64,000 nucleotides of DNA, taken from contig AODO01000005.1 of assembly GCA_000341795.1 (NCBI GenBank), forward strand, positions 33,947 through 97,946, written 5' to 3'. A program made the translations under genes and the position numbers. The stretch comes from Rhodococcus triatomae BKS 15-14. Its GTDB lineage: Bacteria; Actinomycetota; Actinomycetes; Mycobacteriales; Mycobacteriaceae. The first letter of the stretch is position 1, and every line of letters begins with the position of its first letter. Positions 9,851 through 19,499 of this stretch are shown here, piece by piece. The notes beneath the pieces were generated by a model. The model did no database searches. It was not told where the DNA came from and saw only the letters and a program-made list of their open reading frames with translations.

Positions 9851-10501
9851 CTACCGGGCGGCGACCTTCTTCACCGCGTACCAGCCCGCGAGTCCCACCA
9901 GGACGCCGATCACGACATACTGCAGCACCCCCGCGTAGTTCTCGACCACGGACCAGTTCTCGCCGAGGAAGTAGCCGGCGAGGATGAAGATCGAGTTCCA
10001 GATCAGACTGCCGAGGGTGGTGTAGAGCACGAACACCCAGATCGGCATACGGGCCACGCCCGCCGGAACCGAGATCGCGCTGCGCACGAGCGGCACCATC
10101 CGGCCCAGGAACACGGCCTTGGTGCCGTGCCTCTGGAACCACTGTTCCCCCTTCTGCAGGTCCTCGACGCTGACGATCGGCATGCGGTCGACGATGCGGG
10201 ACAGCCGCTCCATGCCGATCGCCCGGCTGATGCCGTAGAGGACGAGAGCGCCGACCAGCGAGCCGAGCGTCGTCCACGCGATGGCTTCCACCAGGGACAT
10301 CGAACCGCGGGCGGCGGCGAATCCGGCGAGCGGGAGGATCACCTCGCTGGGGATGGGCGGGAACAGGTTCTCGATACCGATCGCGATCCCGGCGCCCGGT
10401 CCGCCGATGGCGTCCATCAGGTCCACTGCCCAGTCGGCAACGGTGTCGAAGAGTCCACCGGAGGTCGTGTCGGCTGCGAGTGAGGAGGTCACCGCAGCCA
10501 T
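9851..10501 (-). CDS. DedA family membrane protein
   Basis: 216 residues with five to six hydrophobic segments. The DedA (SNARE-associated) domain is recognised by [17 protein letters not shown] near residue 45 and by the conserved F-x-G-R-x-x-P-x-x-R block, here [14 protein letters not shown]. DedA proteins of this type are linked to flipping of undecaprenyl phosphate or phospholipid and to membrane homeostasis; which applies here is unknown. The gene is divergent from rmlA and converges directly on the MFS gene. Confidence 0.88.
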   Translation of the reverse strand: MAAVTSSLAADTTSGGLFDTVADWAVDLMDAIGGPGAGIAIGIENLFPPIPSEVILPLAGFAAARGSMSLVEAIAWTTLGSLVGALVLYGISRAIGMERLSRIVDRMPIVSVEDLQKGEQWFQRHGTKAVFLGRMVPLVRSAISVPAGVARMPIWVFVLYTTLGSLIWNSIFILAGYFLGENWSVVENYAGVLQYVVIGVLVGLAGWYAVKKVAAR

Positions 10502-10578
10502 CGTACCGGCACTTTCCGACTAATCGGACAATCGGGACGGGGCTGAGGCGGTGCCCGCGCCGTGGAACACTGCACCCC

Positions 10579-11454
10579 ATGCGCGGAATCATTCTGGCCG
10601 GCGGCACGGGGTCGCGGCTGCACCCGATCACCATCGGGGTGAGCAAGCAACTCGTCCCCGTCTACGACAAACCGATGATCTACTACCCGCTGTCCACTCT
10701 GATCCTCGCCGGGATCCGCGACATCCTCGTCGTCACCACACCCGAGGACACCGCACAGTTCACCCGACTGCTGGGCGACGGCTCCCAGTTCGGCGTCTCC
10801 ATCACCTACGCGACGCAGGAGAAGCCGGACGGCCTGGCGCAGGCGTTCGTGATCGGCGCCGACCACATCGGCGGGGACACCGTCGCACTCGTGCTGGGCG
10901 ACAACATCTTCTACGGGCCCGGGATCGGCAGCCGGCTGAGCCGCTTCGAATCCGTCGACGGCGGGGCGGTGTTCGCGTACCAGGTGTCCGACCCGTCCGC
11001 GTACGGCGTCATCGAATTCGACCACACGGGGCGCGCGGTGTCCCTGGAGGAGAAGCCGGTCACCCCGAAGTCGCAGTTCGCCGTTCCCGGTCTGTACTTC
11101 TACGACAACGACGTCGTCGCCATCGCCCGCGACCTTCGGCCCTCGGCGCGGGGCGAGTACGAGATCACCGACGTCAACCTCGCGTATCTGGAGGCCGGCC
11201 GCCTGCAGGTGGAGGTGCTCCCCCGCGGGACCGCGTGGCTCGACACCGGCACCTTCGACTCCCTGCTGGACGCGTCGAACTACGTGCGCACCATCGAACA
11301 ACGACAGGGACTGAAGATCGGCGTGCCCGAGGAAGTCGCATGGCGACGCGGGTTCATCGACGACGACGCGCTGCGTCAGCGCGCGGAGGGCCTCGTGAAG
11401 TCCGGTTACGGCGACTACCTGCTGGGCCTGCTCGACCGTGGAAGGGACTGGTGA
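10579..11454 (+). CDS. rmlA: Glucose-1-phosphate thymidylyltransferase
   Basis: 291 residues, the family norm. RmlA makes dTDP-glucose from glucose-1-phosphate and dTTP, the first step to dTDP-rhamnose. The nucleotide-binding signature [11 protein letters not shown] (residues 8-18) and [15 protein letters not shown] follow at the N-terminus. LGDNIFYG supplies the metal-binding Asp, and EEKP and the [11 protein letters not shown] region are present. The frame is open upstream, but ATG 10579 begins the conserved MRGIILAGG. rmlC follows after one base, forming a two-gene operon. Confidence 0.95.
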   Translation: MRGIILAGGTGSRLHPITIGVSKQLVPVYDKPMIYYPLSTLILAGIRDILVVTTPEDTAQFTRLLGDGSQFGVSITYATQEKPDGLAQAFVIGADHIGGDTVALVLGDNIFYGPGIGSRLSRFESVDGGAVFAYQVSDPSAYGVIEFDHTGRAVSLEEKPVTPKSQFAVPGLYFYDNDVVAIARDLRPSARGEYEITDVNLAYLEAGRLQVEVLPRGTAWLDTGTFDSLLDASNYVRTIEQRQGLKIGVPEEVAWRRGFIDDDALRQRAEGLVKSGYGDYLLGLLDRGRDW

Positions 11455-11455
11455 C

Positions 11456-12079
11456 GTGGAGTTCCGCGAACTGAGGATCGCCGGCGCCTGGGAGATCACG
11501 CCGCGCCAGTTCGGCGACGATCGCGGCGTGTTCCTCGAATGGTTCAAGGACTCCGCGTTCCGGGAGGCGGTCGGCGAACCGCTGCAGCTCGCGCAGGCGA
11601 ACTGCTCGGTGTCCGCGGCGGGCGTGCTGCGCGGTGTCCACTTCACCGACAACCCGCCGGGCCAGGCCAAGTACGTCACCTGCGTGCGTGGCGCGTTCCT
11701 GGACGTGATCGTCGACCTGCGGGTCGGGTCACCGACGTTCGGGCAGTGGGATTCCGTCCTCATCGACGACGTCGACCGGCGCGCCGTCTACCTGTCGGAG
11801 GGACTGGGGCACGCGATCCTGTCGCTGGAGGACGCCTCGACCGTCATGTACCTGTGCTCGATCGAGTACGCCCCTGACCTGGACCGGGACCTGCATCCCC
11901 TCGACCGGGACCTCGCCGTCGACTGGCCCACCGTCGGACGGGACGGGACACCGCTGGAATTCCAGCTGTCCGAGAAGGACTCCGCGGCACCGTCTCTGGC
12001 GCAGCTGATCGAGGCCGGGGTTCTGCCGCGGTACCGCCCACACCCGGCGGACAACCGAGACACGACACGCCGCCCATAA
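11456..12079 (+). CDS. rmlC: dTDP-4-dehydrorhamnose 3,5-epimerase
   Basis: 207 residues from GTG 11456, which has GAAGGGA nine bases upstream inside the end of rmlA. The cupin fold is typical of RmlC. The catalytic His lies in VLRGVHFTDNPPGQAKYV, and the downstream Tyr/Asp active-site region VYLSEGLGHAILSLED is intact. It performs the third step of dTDP-rhamnose synthesis. rmlD, which would complete the pathway, is not in this window. Confidence 0.95.
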   Translation: MEFRELRIAGAWEITPRQFGDDRGVFLEWFKDSAFREAVGEPLQLAQANCSVSAAGVLRGVHFTDNPPGQAKYVTCVRGAFLDVIVDLRVGSPTFGQWDSVLIDDVDRRAVYLSEGLGHAILSLEDASTVMYLCSIEYAPDLDRDLHPLDRDLAVDWPTVGRDGTPLEFQLSEKDSAAPSLAQLIEAGVLPRYRPHPADNRDTTRRP

Positions 12080-12167
12080 CAGGCGATTTCACGGCGTGTA
12101 CCCGACAATGGGATTCGCCGGGCGGTTGCCCGCGTGCAGGATCGATCACCTCACGGAAGGGACGGTC

Positions 12168-12566
12168 ATGTCCGAAGCAACATCGACGAAGCAGGGTTGG
12201 GCGCAGGGAACCTCGATCGGCGCCGCAATCATCATGGTGACGGTCGGCGTCGTGCAATTTCTCCAGGGCATCGCCGCCGTCGCCGAGGACGAGGTGTTCG
12301 TCGTCGGTATCGAGTACGTCTACAAGTTCGATCTGACCACGTGGGGCTGGATTCACATCGTGATCGGCGCCGTCGTCGCGGCGGTCGGTTTCGCCCTGTT
12401 CACCGGCGCCTCGTGGGCGAGGATCTCCGCGATCGTGGTCGCGTCGATCTCGCTGATCGCGAATTTCCTCTGGATTCCCTACTACCCGTGGTGGTCGCTT
12501 CTCATCATCGCCCTCGACATCGTGGTGATCTGGGCGGTCTCCACCTGGCGGCCCACCGCCGTCTGA
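12168..12566 (+). CDS. Small four-TM membrane protein (DUF7144-like)
   Basis: 132 residues from ATG 12168 with GGAAGGGA upstream. Four hydrophobic segments are separated by short loops. The segment with VYKFDLTTWGWIHIVIG and the end with WIPYYPWWSLLIIALDIVVIWA are typical of the actinobacterial DUF7144 membrane family. Function unknown. It is monocistronic and is followed by a strong bidirectional hairpin. Confidence 0.7.
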   Translation: MSEATSTKQGWAQGTSIGAAIIMVTVGVVQFLQGIAAVAEDEVFVVGIEYVYKFDLTTWGWIHIVIGAVVAAVGFALFTGASWARISAIVVASISLIANFLWIPYYPWWSLLIIALDIVVIWAVSTWRPTAV

Positions 12567-12577
12567 ACCGGTACGTG

Positions 12578-12605
12578 GCGGCCCGCCCGGCTCCGGGCGG
12601 GCCGC
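12578..12605. terminator. Perfect GC-rich hairpin between convergent genes
   Basis: GCGGCCCGCCCG pairs with CGGGCGGGCCGC around a 4-base loop (12-13 bp stem). It sits between the convergent small membrane protein and HMG-CoA lyase genes. There is no T tract, as is common for actinobacterial terminators. Confidence 0.75.
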
Positions 12606-12628
12606 TTCGCGTTTGTCCGGAGTCCGGA

Positions 12629-13534
12629 TCAGGGCCGGGGGCCGGGAACCGGTGGTCCGCCGGCGGCGAGCAGGCCGCTCGGCAGCGTCTTTCCGAGATG
12701 CCTCGAGATCAACCGGGCGGCATCGAGGGCCCTGTGGATGTCGATGCCGGTGTCGACACCGCCGTCCTCGAACATGTAGACCAGTTCCTCGGTGGCGATG
12801 TTGCCGCTGGCGCCGGGCGCGAACGGGCAGCCGCCGAGACCGCCGACGGACGAGTCGAACTGGCGGATTCCGAGCGAGTACGCCGCCCACGCATTGGCGA
12901 GGCCCTGGCCGCGGGTGTCGTGCAGGTGCAGTCCGACGTCCACACCGGGTGCGACGGCGAGCACCCGCTGCAGGACGTCGGTGACGCGGATCGGGGTGGC
13001 GGTGCCGATGGTGTCGGCGACGGCGAGCGCATCGGCACCGGATTCGAGTGCCCGCGCGGCGATCTCCGCAACACGTTGCGGCGGGGTGGGGCCGTCGAAC
13101 GGACAGTCGAACGCGATCGCGACGATCACCTCGAGGTGCCCACCGGCCTCGTGTACGAGTTCGGCGATCGGTGCGATCAGCGCGATCGACTCCTCACTGC
13201 TGCGCCCGACGTTGGCCTGGCTGTGGCCGTCGGACGCCGACACCACGTACTCGAGCCGGGTGACGCCCGAGGCCAGGGCACGCTTCACCCCGCCCATCCC
13301 GGCGACGAGGGCGGAGAACTCGACGTCCGGCCAGCGTTTCAGCTCCGCCGCAACGGCTTCGGCGTCGGCGAGGGAGGGCACGGCGCGCGGCGACACGAAC
13401 GACGTCACCTCGATGCGCTTCACCCCGGTGGCGACGAGCGCGTCGATGAACTCGAGCTTCGCGTCGGTTCCGATCGGTTCCTCGATCTGCAGCCCGTCCC
13501 GCGGCCCGACCTCACGAATGTCGACGGCGCTCAT
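12629..13534 (-). CDS. Hydroxymethylglutaryl-CoA lyase family protein
   Basis: 301 residues with a DRE-TIM aldolase barrel. The catalytic GPRDGLQ is at residues 10-16. The metal ligands appear in HLHDTRGQ, and the mobile catalytic cysteine loop is GGLGGCPFAPGASGN near residue 235. Family members cleave HMG-CoA to acetoacetate and acetyl-CoA in leucine or related degradation. Its start overlaps the stop of the upstream CoA-transferase gene by four bases (ATGA), so the two proteins probably act in sequence on one CoA thioester. The exact substrate is an inference. Confidence 0.9.
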   Translation of the reverse strand: MSAVDIREVGPRDGLQIEEPIGTDAKLEFIDALVATGVKRIEVTSFVSPRAVPSLADAEAVAAELKRWPDVEFSALVAGMGGVKRALASGVTRLEYVVSASDGHSQANVGRSSEESIALIAPIAELVHEAGGHLEVIVAIAFDCPFDGPTPPQRVAEIAARALESGADALAVADTIGTATPIRVTDVLQRVLAVAPGVDVGLHLHDTRGQGLANAWAAYSLGIRQFDSSVGGLGGCPFAPGASGNIATEELVYMFEDGGVDTGIDIHRALDAARLISRHLGKTLPSGLLAAGGPPVPGPRP

Positions 13535-14790
13535 GCGATCGTTCCCGCGTCGCGCAGGCGAGCCAGGGTCTCGGCGTCGTACCCCAGGACCTCGCCGAGC
13601 ACCTCGTCGGTGTGCGTGCCCGGCCGGCTGGCGCCACCGAAGCGGACGCCACCCGTGGTGTCGCTGAGCTTCGGGATGATCCCCACGCCCTTCACCGGCT
13701 CGGGGTCGTAGCCGTCGTCACCCGGCGCCAGCGACGGATCGAGATGGTCGACGAACATGTCGCGCGCGTTGAACTGCGGGTCCACCATCACCTCGGCGAC
13801 GGTGTTCACCGGGCCGGTGACGACGTCGAACTTGTTCAGGATCGCGACCAGGTCCTCGGCGGTGTACTGCCCGGCCCACTCGCCGATCATCTCGTCGAGC
13901 TCGTCCTGCCGATCCCCGCGCGCGGTGTGGTCCGCATAGCGCGGGTCGGTGCCCAGCTCGGGCCTGCCCATCGCGGCGGCCAGACGCATCCACAGGGTGT
14001 CCTGATTCGCGGCGATGATCACCCAGAGGCCGTCGCTGGACTTGTAGATGTTCGACGGCGCCACCCGCTCCAGACGGGTTCCCGACGGCTGCCGCACGTG
14101 CCCGACCTTGTGATAGTCCGGAACGGTCGACTCCTGGATCGCGAGCGACGCCTCACTGAGCGCGGCGTCGACGACCTGGCCGCGACCTGTGTGCTCACGG
14201 GCGTAGAGGGCGGCGAGGACACCCTGGAAGGCGAACATCCCGCCGAGACTGTCACCGAGCGACAGCGCGATGCGCGGCGGCGCCTGCCCGGGGAAGCCGT
14301 TGAGGTGCCGAAGCCCGCTGATGCCCTCGGCGACGGATGCGTAGCCGGGACGTTCCGCGTAGGGCCCGGTCTGTCCGTAGCCGGAGACGCGGGCCAGGAT
14401 CAGCCGGGGATTCACCTCGCCGAGCACGTCGTAGCCGATGCCCCACCGTTCCAAAGTGCCGGGCCGGAAGCTCTCCACGACGACGTCGGCGGTGCGGGCC
14501 AGTTCGAGGAAGATCTTCCGGCCCGCGTCGGTGCGCAGGTCGAGGCTGACACACCGCTTGTTGCGGGCGTGTACCCGCCAGAAGAGCTTCTGCCCGCCCT
14601 GACCCCAGTCCCGCAGCGGATCGGGACGATCGGGCGCTTCGATCTTCACGACGTCCGCCCCCATGTCGCCGAGCAGGCGACCGCAGTACGGCCCCGCGAT
14701 CAAGGTGCCGAGCTCGAGGACCCGGACACCGTCGAGAGCGCCGCGCGGGGTGGCTGCCGGGTCGGGCTCGATCAGGGGATTCGTGGTCAT
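13531..14790 (-). CDS. CaiB/BaiF (class III) CoA-transferase
   Basis: 419 residues from ATG 14790, normal for the family. The N-terminal signature GVRVLELGTLIAGPYCGRLLGDMGADVVKIE is intact, followed by RNKRCVSLDL and the TGRGQVVDAALSE region. These enzymes move CoA between an acyl-CoA donor and a carboxylic acid. The four-base overlap with the HMG-CoA lyase gene suggests activation of a 3-hydroxy-3-methyl-type acid before cleavage; this is inferred. A palindrome at 14882-14895 may be an operator. Confidence 0.9.
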   Translation of the reverse strand: MTTNPLIEPDPAATPRGALDGVRVLELGTLIAGPYCGRLLGDMGADVVKIEAPDRPDPLRDWGQGGQKLFWRVHARNKRCVSLDLRTDAGRKIFLELARTADVVVESFRPGTLERWGIGYDVLGEVNPRLILARVSGYGQTGPYAERPGYASVAEGISGLRHLNGFPGQAPPRIALSLGDSLGGMFAFQGVLAALYAREHTGRGQVVDAALSEASLAIQESTVPDYHKVGHVRQPSGTRLERVAPSNIYKSSDGLWVIIAANQDTLWMRLAAAMGRPELGTDPRYADHTARGDRQDELDEMIGEWAGQYTAEDLVAILNKFDVVTGPVNTVAEVMVDPQFNARDMFVDHLDPSLAPGDDGYDPEPVKGVGIIPKLSDTTGGVRFGGASRPGTHTDEVLGEVLGYDAETLARLRDAGTIA

Positions 14791-14881
14791 TGTGTGCTCG
14801 CCTTCGGGTACGAGGGGGTTGCCGTCGTAGGGCAATGCATTCGGATGTATTGCTCGGGTGCTGCCGATCAAACCCGAAAAC

Positions 14882-14895
14882 TGACAAACATGTCA
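14882..14895. promoter_or_regulatory. Palindromic candidate operator
   Basis: TGACA-AACA-TGTCA, a perfect 5-bp inverted repeat with a 4-base centre, 92 bases upstream of the CoA-transferase ATG. The cognate regulator is unknown. Confidence 0.4.
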
Positions 14896-15107
14896 AGTAT
14901 GCGTCGGGCGCCCCACACTGTAGAACCTCGAAGGCGAACCGGATGTGACGCAGGGAACCGGAGTCCGGTCCGCCCCGCCGGGAACAACCCGGCACCGGTC
15001 GCCGTTGAACACCCTGACGGCGTCCGGTTCATACCCCGGGTACCACATTGAATTCGTCGCTTCGAGCGACCACTTGCCGAGAGGCGTTATGGCGGGCGTC
15101 GTCACCC

Positions 15108-15137
15108 GAAGCCGCCGGTGCACGCACCGGCGGCTTC
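15108..15137 (-). terminator. Perfect 14-bp hairpin after the Mce-like gene
   Basis: GAAGCCGCCGGTGC pairs with GCACCGGCGGCTTC around a 2-base centre. It begins 12 bases past the stop of the minus-strand Mce-like gene. Confidence 0.7.
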
Positions 15138-15149
15138 ACTTCATCCCGG

Positions 15150-16403
15150 CTACCTCGGCGTGACGCCGAGCAGCAGCGCCATCTGCGTCGCGACCGGGTT
15201 GAGGTTCAGCGCGTCCGGTGCCACCTTGGGATCGTCGTCCCACGGCTGCGGCGTGGCCGGGTCGGCGTAGGCGATGCGGTTGGCGGACCGGACACCCGTG
15301 GCACTGCCCAGCGGAGCCGTGCAGTTCGCGGCGAAGTTCGTCGGGAACTCGTCGCGGAATTCGTCGAAGTCGGGGTTCTCCCGTTTCATTCGGTCGACGA
15401 TCGCCCGCGTTCCCTCGTAACCCTGGGTACAGGGTGGCGGATTGTCCGTTTCGAGCAGGAGGCCGAGATGGAGGGTGCCGTCGCCGGGCGCGGCGGACCC
15501 CGCCCCTGCCGCGAGCGCGGGCAGGAAGGTCAGCAGGTAGTTCAGTGCCATCGCTCGCGGCGCGACCGCGGACGTGACCTGCGACAGGTTGCCGAGGCCC
15601 GCGCTCAGGGCCGGGCCCGCGGCGTCGAGCAGCGATCCGGTCTCCCGGCTCGCCTGCGTCCCGGTGTCGATCAGACGCCGGACGTCGGCGTCGCTGCCCT
15701 TCAACTGTTCGCTGATCCGGTTCACGTCCTCGCTGAACCGGCGGATCGCCGACCCCTGCTCGGCCTGCGTCTCCAGCACCGTCCTGCTGTCGCGGATGAG
15801 GGCGGTCGCCTGCGGTAGCGCGTCGAGCCCGGCCGCCGACAGGTCGATGGTGGAGTCCACCAGGGTCTGCAGGTCGTCGCCGCGGCCGTCGAACGCCCGA
15901 CCCAGTTCGCGCACGGTGGTGGTCAGCGAGTCGACCGGAACCGTCCGCACCAGGTCGTTCGCGGAGGCGAGGACCTGTTCGACGGGTACCGGGATCTCGG
16001 TCCGCTCGCGCACGATGACGTCGCCGTCGGACAGGTGTGGGCCGGAATCGCTGTCGGGCTGCAGGTCCACGTACTGCTCACCTATCGCGGACCGGTTGGC
16101 GACGACCGCGCGAGCGGACGCCGGGATGGCCGGGCCGCCGCGGTCGAGCATGAGGTCGACCCGAACACCGTCCGAGGTCAGGTGCAGTTCGCCCACGGTG
16201 CCGACCGGCACGCCGCGGTAGGTCACCTCGGCGTTGGAGAAGATGCCGCCGGAGTCGGCGAGGTCGGCGACGACGCGGTACTGGCCGAAGCCGAGAAGGT
16301 TGTCGAGGCGGACGTAGCGTGCGCCGACGAAGAGCAGTCCGAGCAGTCCGACCAGGACGAGCGCACCCAACTGCAGTCGCGCCATGCGCGCAAGTGCGGG
16401 CAC
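15150..16403 (-). CDS. Orphan Mce family (MceF-like) protein
   Basis: 417 residues from GTG 16403, which has GGAGGTGA upstream; ATG 16385 is a second option. An N-terminal TM anchor (residues about 10-28) is followed by an MlaD/MCE beta-barrel domain (about 38-115: GQYRVVADLADSGGIF through GEQYVDLQP). A long helical region (about 130-270) and a C-terminal MCE-associated domain complete it. Mce proteins form hexameric lipid-import channels with YrbE permeases, usually as six-gene sets. No yrbE or other mce gene is near, so this protein must join another complex or act alone. Best likeness is to the F position of an operon. Confidence 0.8.
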   Translation of the reverse strand: MPALARMARLQLGALVLVGLLGLLFVGARYVRLDNLLGFGQYRVVADLADSGGIFSNAEVTYRGVPVGTVGELHLTSDGVRVDLMLDRGGPAIPASARAVVANRSAIGEQYVDLQPDSDSGPHLSDGDVIVRERTEIPVPVEQVLASANDLVRTVPVDSLTTTVRELGRAFDGRGDDLQTLVDSTIDLSAAGLDALPQATALIRDSRTVLETQAEQGSAIRRFSEDVNRISEQLKGSDADVRRLIDTGTQASRETGSLLDAAGPALSAGLGNLSQVTSAVAPRAMALNYLLTFLPALAAGAGSAAPGDGTLHLGLLLETDNPPPCTQGYEGTRAIVDRMKRENPDFDEFRDEFPTNFAANCTAPLGSATGVRSANRIAYADPATPQPWDDDPKVAPDALNLNPVATQMALLLGVTPR

Positions 16404-16594
16404 GTCTCACCTCCGTCGATCGTCCCGGGCCCACGGTCGACGTCATGCCACCGCACCTTTCGCAGCGGAAACTACCCAGTACCGAGAGTTATATGCAACA
16501 CAGAGTTACGTACATCTCATTCGCTTTGCTGATCATCCGACGGCTCCCGCCCCGACGCGTTACCTTCGAGGGACAACACTCGGCATGAAGCGGG

Positions 16595-17737
16595 ATGCGG
16601 GGTATGAACAGCGCGACACCGGTCCGGACCACACCGAACGGTCAACGAGTGCTGCACGCGCTCCTCGTCCTCGTCGCCCTGGCCGCGGTCCTCCTCGCCG
16701 GTCACGAGTTGCCGCTCCAGCCCACACCCTCGCAGGTCCCCGCGACCGTCGCCGCACCCCCGCCCCCACCTCCGGCGCCGCCGACCCCACTCGGCCCCGA
16801 CGAACTGTCCGCGCGGATCGTCCCGACCGTCGTCACGCTCACCGCCTCCTCCGGCCCCCTGACCACAGCGGGCACCGGCATCGTCCTCAGCCCCGACGGC
16901 CTCGTCCTCACCAATCACCACGTGGTCGACGGCGCCGACGACATCGACGCGATCGCGATGGCGAACGGCGCCGGGTACGACGCCGACGTCCTCGGCTACG
17001 ACCGGTTCCGTGACGTCGCCGTCCTGCGCCTGCGCGGCGCGGCCGGACTTCCCGTCGCCCCCCTCGGCCAGTCCGCCGGACTCCGACTGCGCGACCCCGT
17101 CACCGCCATCGGCAACGCCGAGGGTCGCGGCGTCGCCGTGTCGGCACCCGGATTCGTGACCGGCACGGACGAATCCGTCGTCGCCCGGAACTCCGGCGAC
17201 GGCAGTCGCAACCGGCTCACCGGGATGATCGAGGTGGACGCCGACATCCGGCCGGGCGATTCCGGTGGCCCACTGGTCGACGCCTTCGGGAGCGTGGTGG
17301 GCATCAGCACCGCCGGCAACACCGGAATGCGCCCGGACCCCGACGGGGAGACGACCGGGACACCGGTCCCGATCCAGTCCTACGCGCTGCCCATCGACGA
17401 CGCCCTCGCGATCGCCGATCAGATCCGCAGCGGTGTCGGCACCGCGACCGTCCACGTCGGCCCGACCGCGCTCCTCGGGGTCGCCGTCACCGACGCCGGC
17501 CGATCACAGGACGGCGCGAAGGTCGTCGCGGTCGGTGTCGCCTCCCCCGCCGAGCAGGCCGAGGTGGTTCGAGGGGACGTCATCGTGAGTTGGGACGGCC
17601 GCCCGATCCGCTCCCAGTCCGATCTCACCGTCGAGATGAACGCCCGCAAGCCCGGCGACCGCGTCGAGATCGGCTGGATCGACGCGAGCGGCCAGCGGAG
17701 AACGGCGACCGTGGCACTCGCCGAGGGGACGCCGTAG
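16595..17737 (+). CDS. HtrA/DegP-like serine protease with PDZ domain
   Basis: 380 residues. One TM anchor (about 20-36) is followed by a proline-rich spacer (about 49-66). A trypsin-like domain carries H109 in TNHHVV, D140 in FRDVAV and S223 in GDSGGP, so the triad is complete. A PDZ domain (about 285-378) closes the protein, with GVAV and GDVIVSWDGRPI binding-loop features. The active domain faces outside the membrane, where it would degrade misfolded envelope proteins. Starts at 16595 or 16604 are equally possible. It is monocistronic, ending before a 17/18-bp hairpin. Confidence 0.9.
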   Translation: MRGMNSATPVRTTPNGQRVLHALLVLVALAAVLLAGHELPLQPTPSQVPATVAAPPPPPPAPPTPLGPDELSARIVPTVVTLTASSGPLTTAGTGIVLSPDGLVLTNHHVVDGADDIDAIAMANGAGYDADVLGYDRFRDVAVLRLRGAAGLPVAPLGQSAGLRLRDPVTAIGNAEGRGVAVSAPGFVTGTDESVVARNSGDGSRNRLTGMIEVDADIRPGDSGGPLVDAFGSVVGISTAGNTGMRPDPDGETTGTPVPIQSYALPIDDALAIADQIRSGVGTATVHVGPTALLGVAVTDAGRSQDGAKVVAVGVASPAEQAEVVRGDVIVSWDGRPIRSQSDLTVEMNARKPGDRVEIGWIDASGQRRTATVALAEGTP

Positions 17738-17790
17738 CGACGCGGCGCGGTCAGGGGTGACGGCTGCGCCCGGATGGGCAGGCGGACAGC

Positions 17791-17832
17791 GACGGCCCGC
17801 GCGGCTCCGTCACAGGAGCCACGCGGGCCGTC
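17791..17832. terminator. Long hairpin between convergent genes
   Basis: An 18-base arm (17791-17808) pairs with 17815-17832 at 17 of 18 positions (one G-T wobble), loop GTCACA. It separates the HtrA-like gene from the convergent exported protein gene. Confidence 0.75.
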
Positions 17833-17854
17833 GGATGCCCGCGGCCCGGGTGGG

Positions 17855-19294
17855 TCAGCGCCCGATCTTCAGCATCCTGCCGAACGTCGCCTGCCACAAC
17901 GAGCCGTCCGGCGCGATCGTGCCGGTCAGCTGGGTCGGCTCGTCGATCGGAGCGTCACCGACGTGGTTCTGCGCGCGGCGCTCCCCGGTCTCGAAGTCGA
18001 CCGCGGTGTAGTAGACGGGACCGACCTGCTGGATACCGGAACTGGAGCTACCGACGCTGCCACCGGACCCCAGCGGACCGTAGGCGAGCGCGTGGATCAA
18101 GCCGTCACCCGTCGACAGCTTCGGCAGGGTCGCCATCCGGTCGTCGCTCTCCCACACCCGCTCGCAGCCGTTGTCGCTCACGTCGATCCGCGTCATGCCA
18201 CCGACGAACTCGGCCTGCGGCGGATCGCTCGGACCGGACGTCGACAGTTCCGGGTAGGCGAATCCGTAGGTGCTCGGGATGACGAGGGAGTTCCCCCACG
18301 CCATCGGCGAGTTCTCCGTGCCCTGGCCTGACGTCTCGAAGGCGGGCATCCGGCACACCACGGACCCGTCGTCGGAGCGGTGGACGATCAGCTCCGGCTT
18401 GATCGCGTCGTCGACGATGGCCACCCAGTCGTCGCCGCCCGGCCCGAAGTAGGTCGGTGTGGTGCCGGAACCGGGCCCGAGGTTGCCCGGCTTGCGCACG
18501 GTTCCCGCCGTGTAGGGCGCCCGCCAGACCACGTCGAGGCCTGCCTCACCGGCCCGCATCTCGTACAGGGCCTTGGTCGTCAGCACCGAGACGCCCCCGG
18601 GACGGACGGACAGCCCGTTGGTCAGCTTCTCTCCTGCAGGCAGCTGATGGGTGGTGATCTCACCGTCGGCGGCGACGAGCCCGACCAGGCCGTTGGTCGT
18701 GACGAACCACATTCCGCCCTCGTAGTCGGGGGCCAGACTCGTGATCGCGTCTGCGTCGGGGATCTGGGCACTCAGGTCGACGCGTTCGTCGACGACCATC
18801 TCCCAGCCGCCACCCGCGTCGCGGCGGTGCGCGACCTTGTTGACGACGCCTGCCCCGTCGGCGACGACCACCCGATCGCGGGCGTCGAGGTAGCCGTAGA
18901 CGCCGCCGAGCAGCCCGCCCTTGGTCAGCTGGATCGAGGCGATCGGCGCGGCCGTGACCGGGTCGAAGAGCTTGACCGTCGGGACCGCGAAGGCGAGCGG
19001 CGACACGCCGACGTACTGCGTGCACAGCGACACCGGCATGCCGTCGGAGCCGATGAACGTGGCCGCGCAGACGCCGCCCGGCACCGACGACGCGACGAGC
19101 CGCCCGCTCGGCCCCGGCCCGGCGTTGGGCGTGGAGTCCGTGGAGGCCAGATCACCGTGCATCAGCGAGGTTCCGGCGGGCCCGACGTCGGGTCCCTCCT
19201 GGGCGGAGGCGGTGCCTGCGATCGTCGGCAGGACGAGTGCGGCGGCGAGCACAGGGCCGGCCCACCGGACTGCGGTGCGCGGGGTTGAGCGCAT
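17855..19294 (-). CDS. Exported protein of unknown function, probable beta-propeller
   Basis: 479 residues from ATG 19294, with GGGAG upstream. A Sec signal peptide ends after about A31 (GTASA/QEG). The mature part is rich in short beta-strand patterns with repeated glycine-tryptophan and aspartate turns (GGMWFVTTNGL, GGDDWVAIVDD, PDGSLWQATFG). This suggests a seven-bladed propeller fold similar to PQQ- or SMP-30-like proteins. Four cysteines may pair outside the cell. No catalytic motif was recognised. It lies downstream of gtrA on the same strand, 205 bases away, which gives no clear functional link. Confidence 0.65.
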   Translation of the reverse strand: MRSTPRTAVRWAGPVLAAALVLPTIAGTASAQEGPDVGPAGTSLMHGDLASTDSTPNAGPGPSGRLVASSVPGGVCAATFIGSDGMPVSLCTQYVGVSPLAFAVPTVKLFDPVTAAPIASIQLTKGGLLGGVYGYLDARDRVVVADGAGVVNKVAHRRDAGGGWEMVVDERVDLSAQIPDADAITSLAPDYEGGMWFVTTNGLVGLVAADGEITTHQLPAGEKLTNGLSVRPGGVSVLTTKALYEMRAGEAGLDVVWRAPYTAGTVRKPGNLGPGSGTTPTYFGPGGDDWVAIVDDAIKPELIVHRSDDGSVVCRMPAFETSGQGTENSPMAWGNSLVIPSTYGFAYPELSTSGPSDPPQAEFVGGMTRIDVSDNGCERVWESDDRMATLPKLSTGDGLIHALAYGPLGSGGSVGSSSSGIQQVGPVYYTAVDFETGERRAQNHVGDAPIDEPTQLTGTIAPDGSLWQATFGRMLKIGR

Positions 19295-19499
19295 GCGGGG
19301 AAACTCCCATTCTCGAAGGTCGACACGCGTTCGTTCGACCGGGACAGCTCGAATCGTCGAGAGCGGCCCGGGCGACACGGTGGACCACCTCCCCGCAGGA
19401 TGAAACACCAGATTCCCGCGCCGGGACGGCAGAAGTCGCGAATGTGCAGGTTTCGGTGACCAACGACGCGACCGCGTGCCCGATCGCGACGGGATCCCG

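Larger units (their letters stand above)
14791..15149. other. Intergenic region, about 360 bases, no gene
   Basis: It holds the upstream region of the CoA-transferase gene, including a 14-base palindrome at 14882-14895, and the terminator hairpin of the Mce-like gene at 15108-15137. Short frames here lack codon bias or ribosome sites, and no gene is supported. Confidence 0.6.

Noticed and set aside
10579..12079. Search for rmlD next to rmlA-rmlC
   Set aside because: No reductase of RmlD type lies nearby. The SDR and epimerase genes at 33-35 kb lack the rml context and were not assigned to it.
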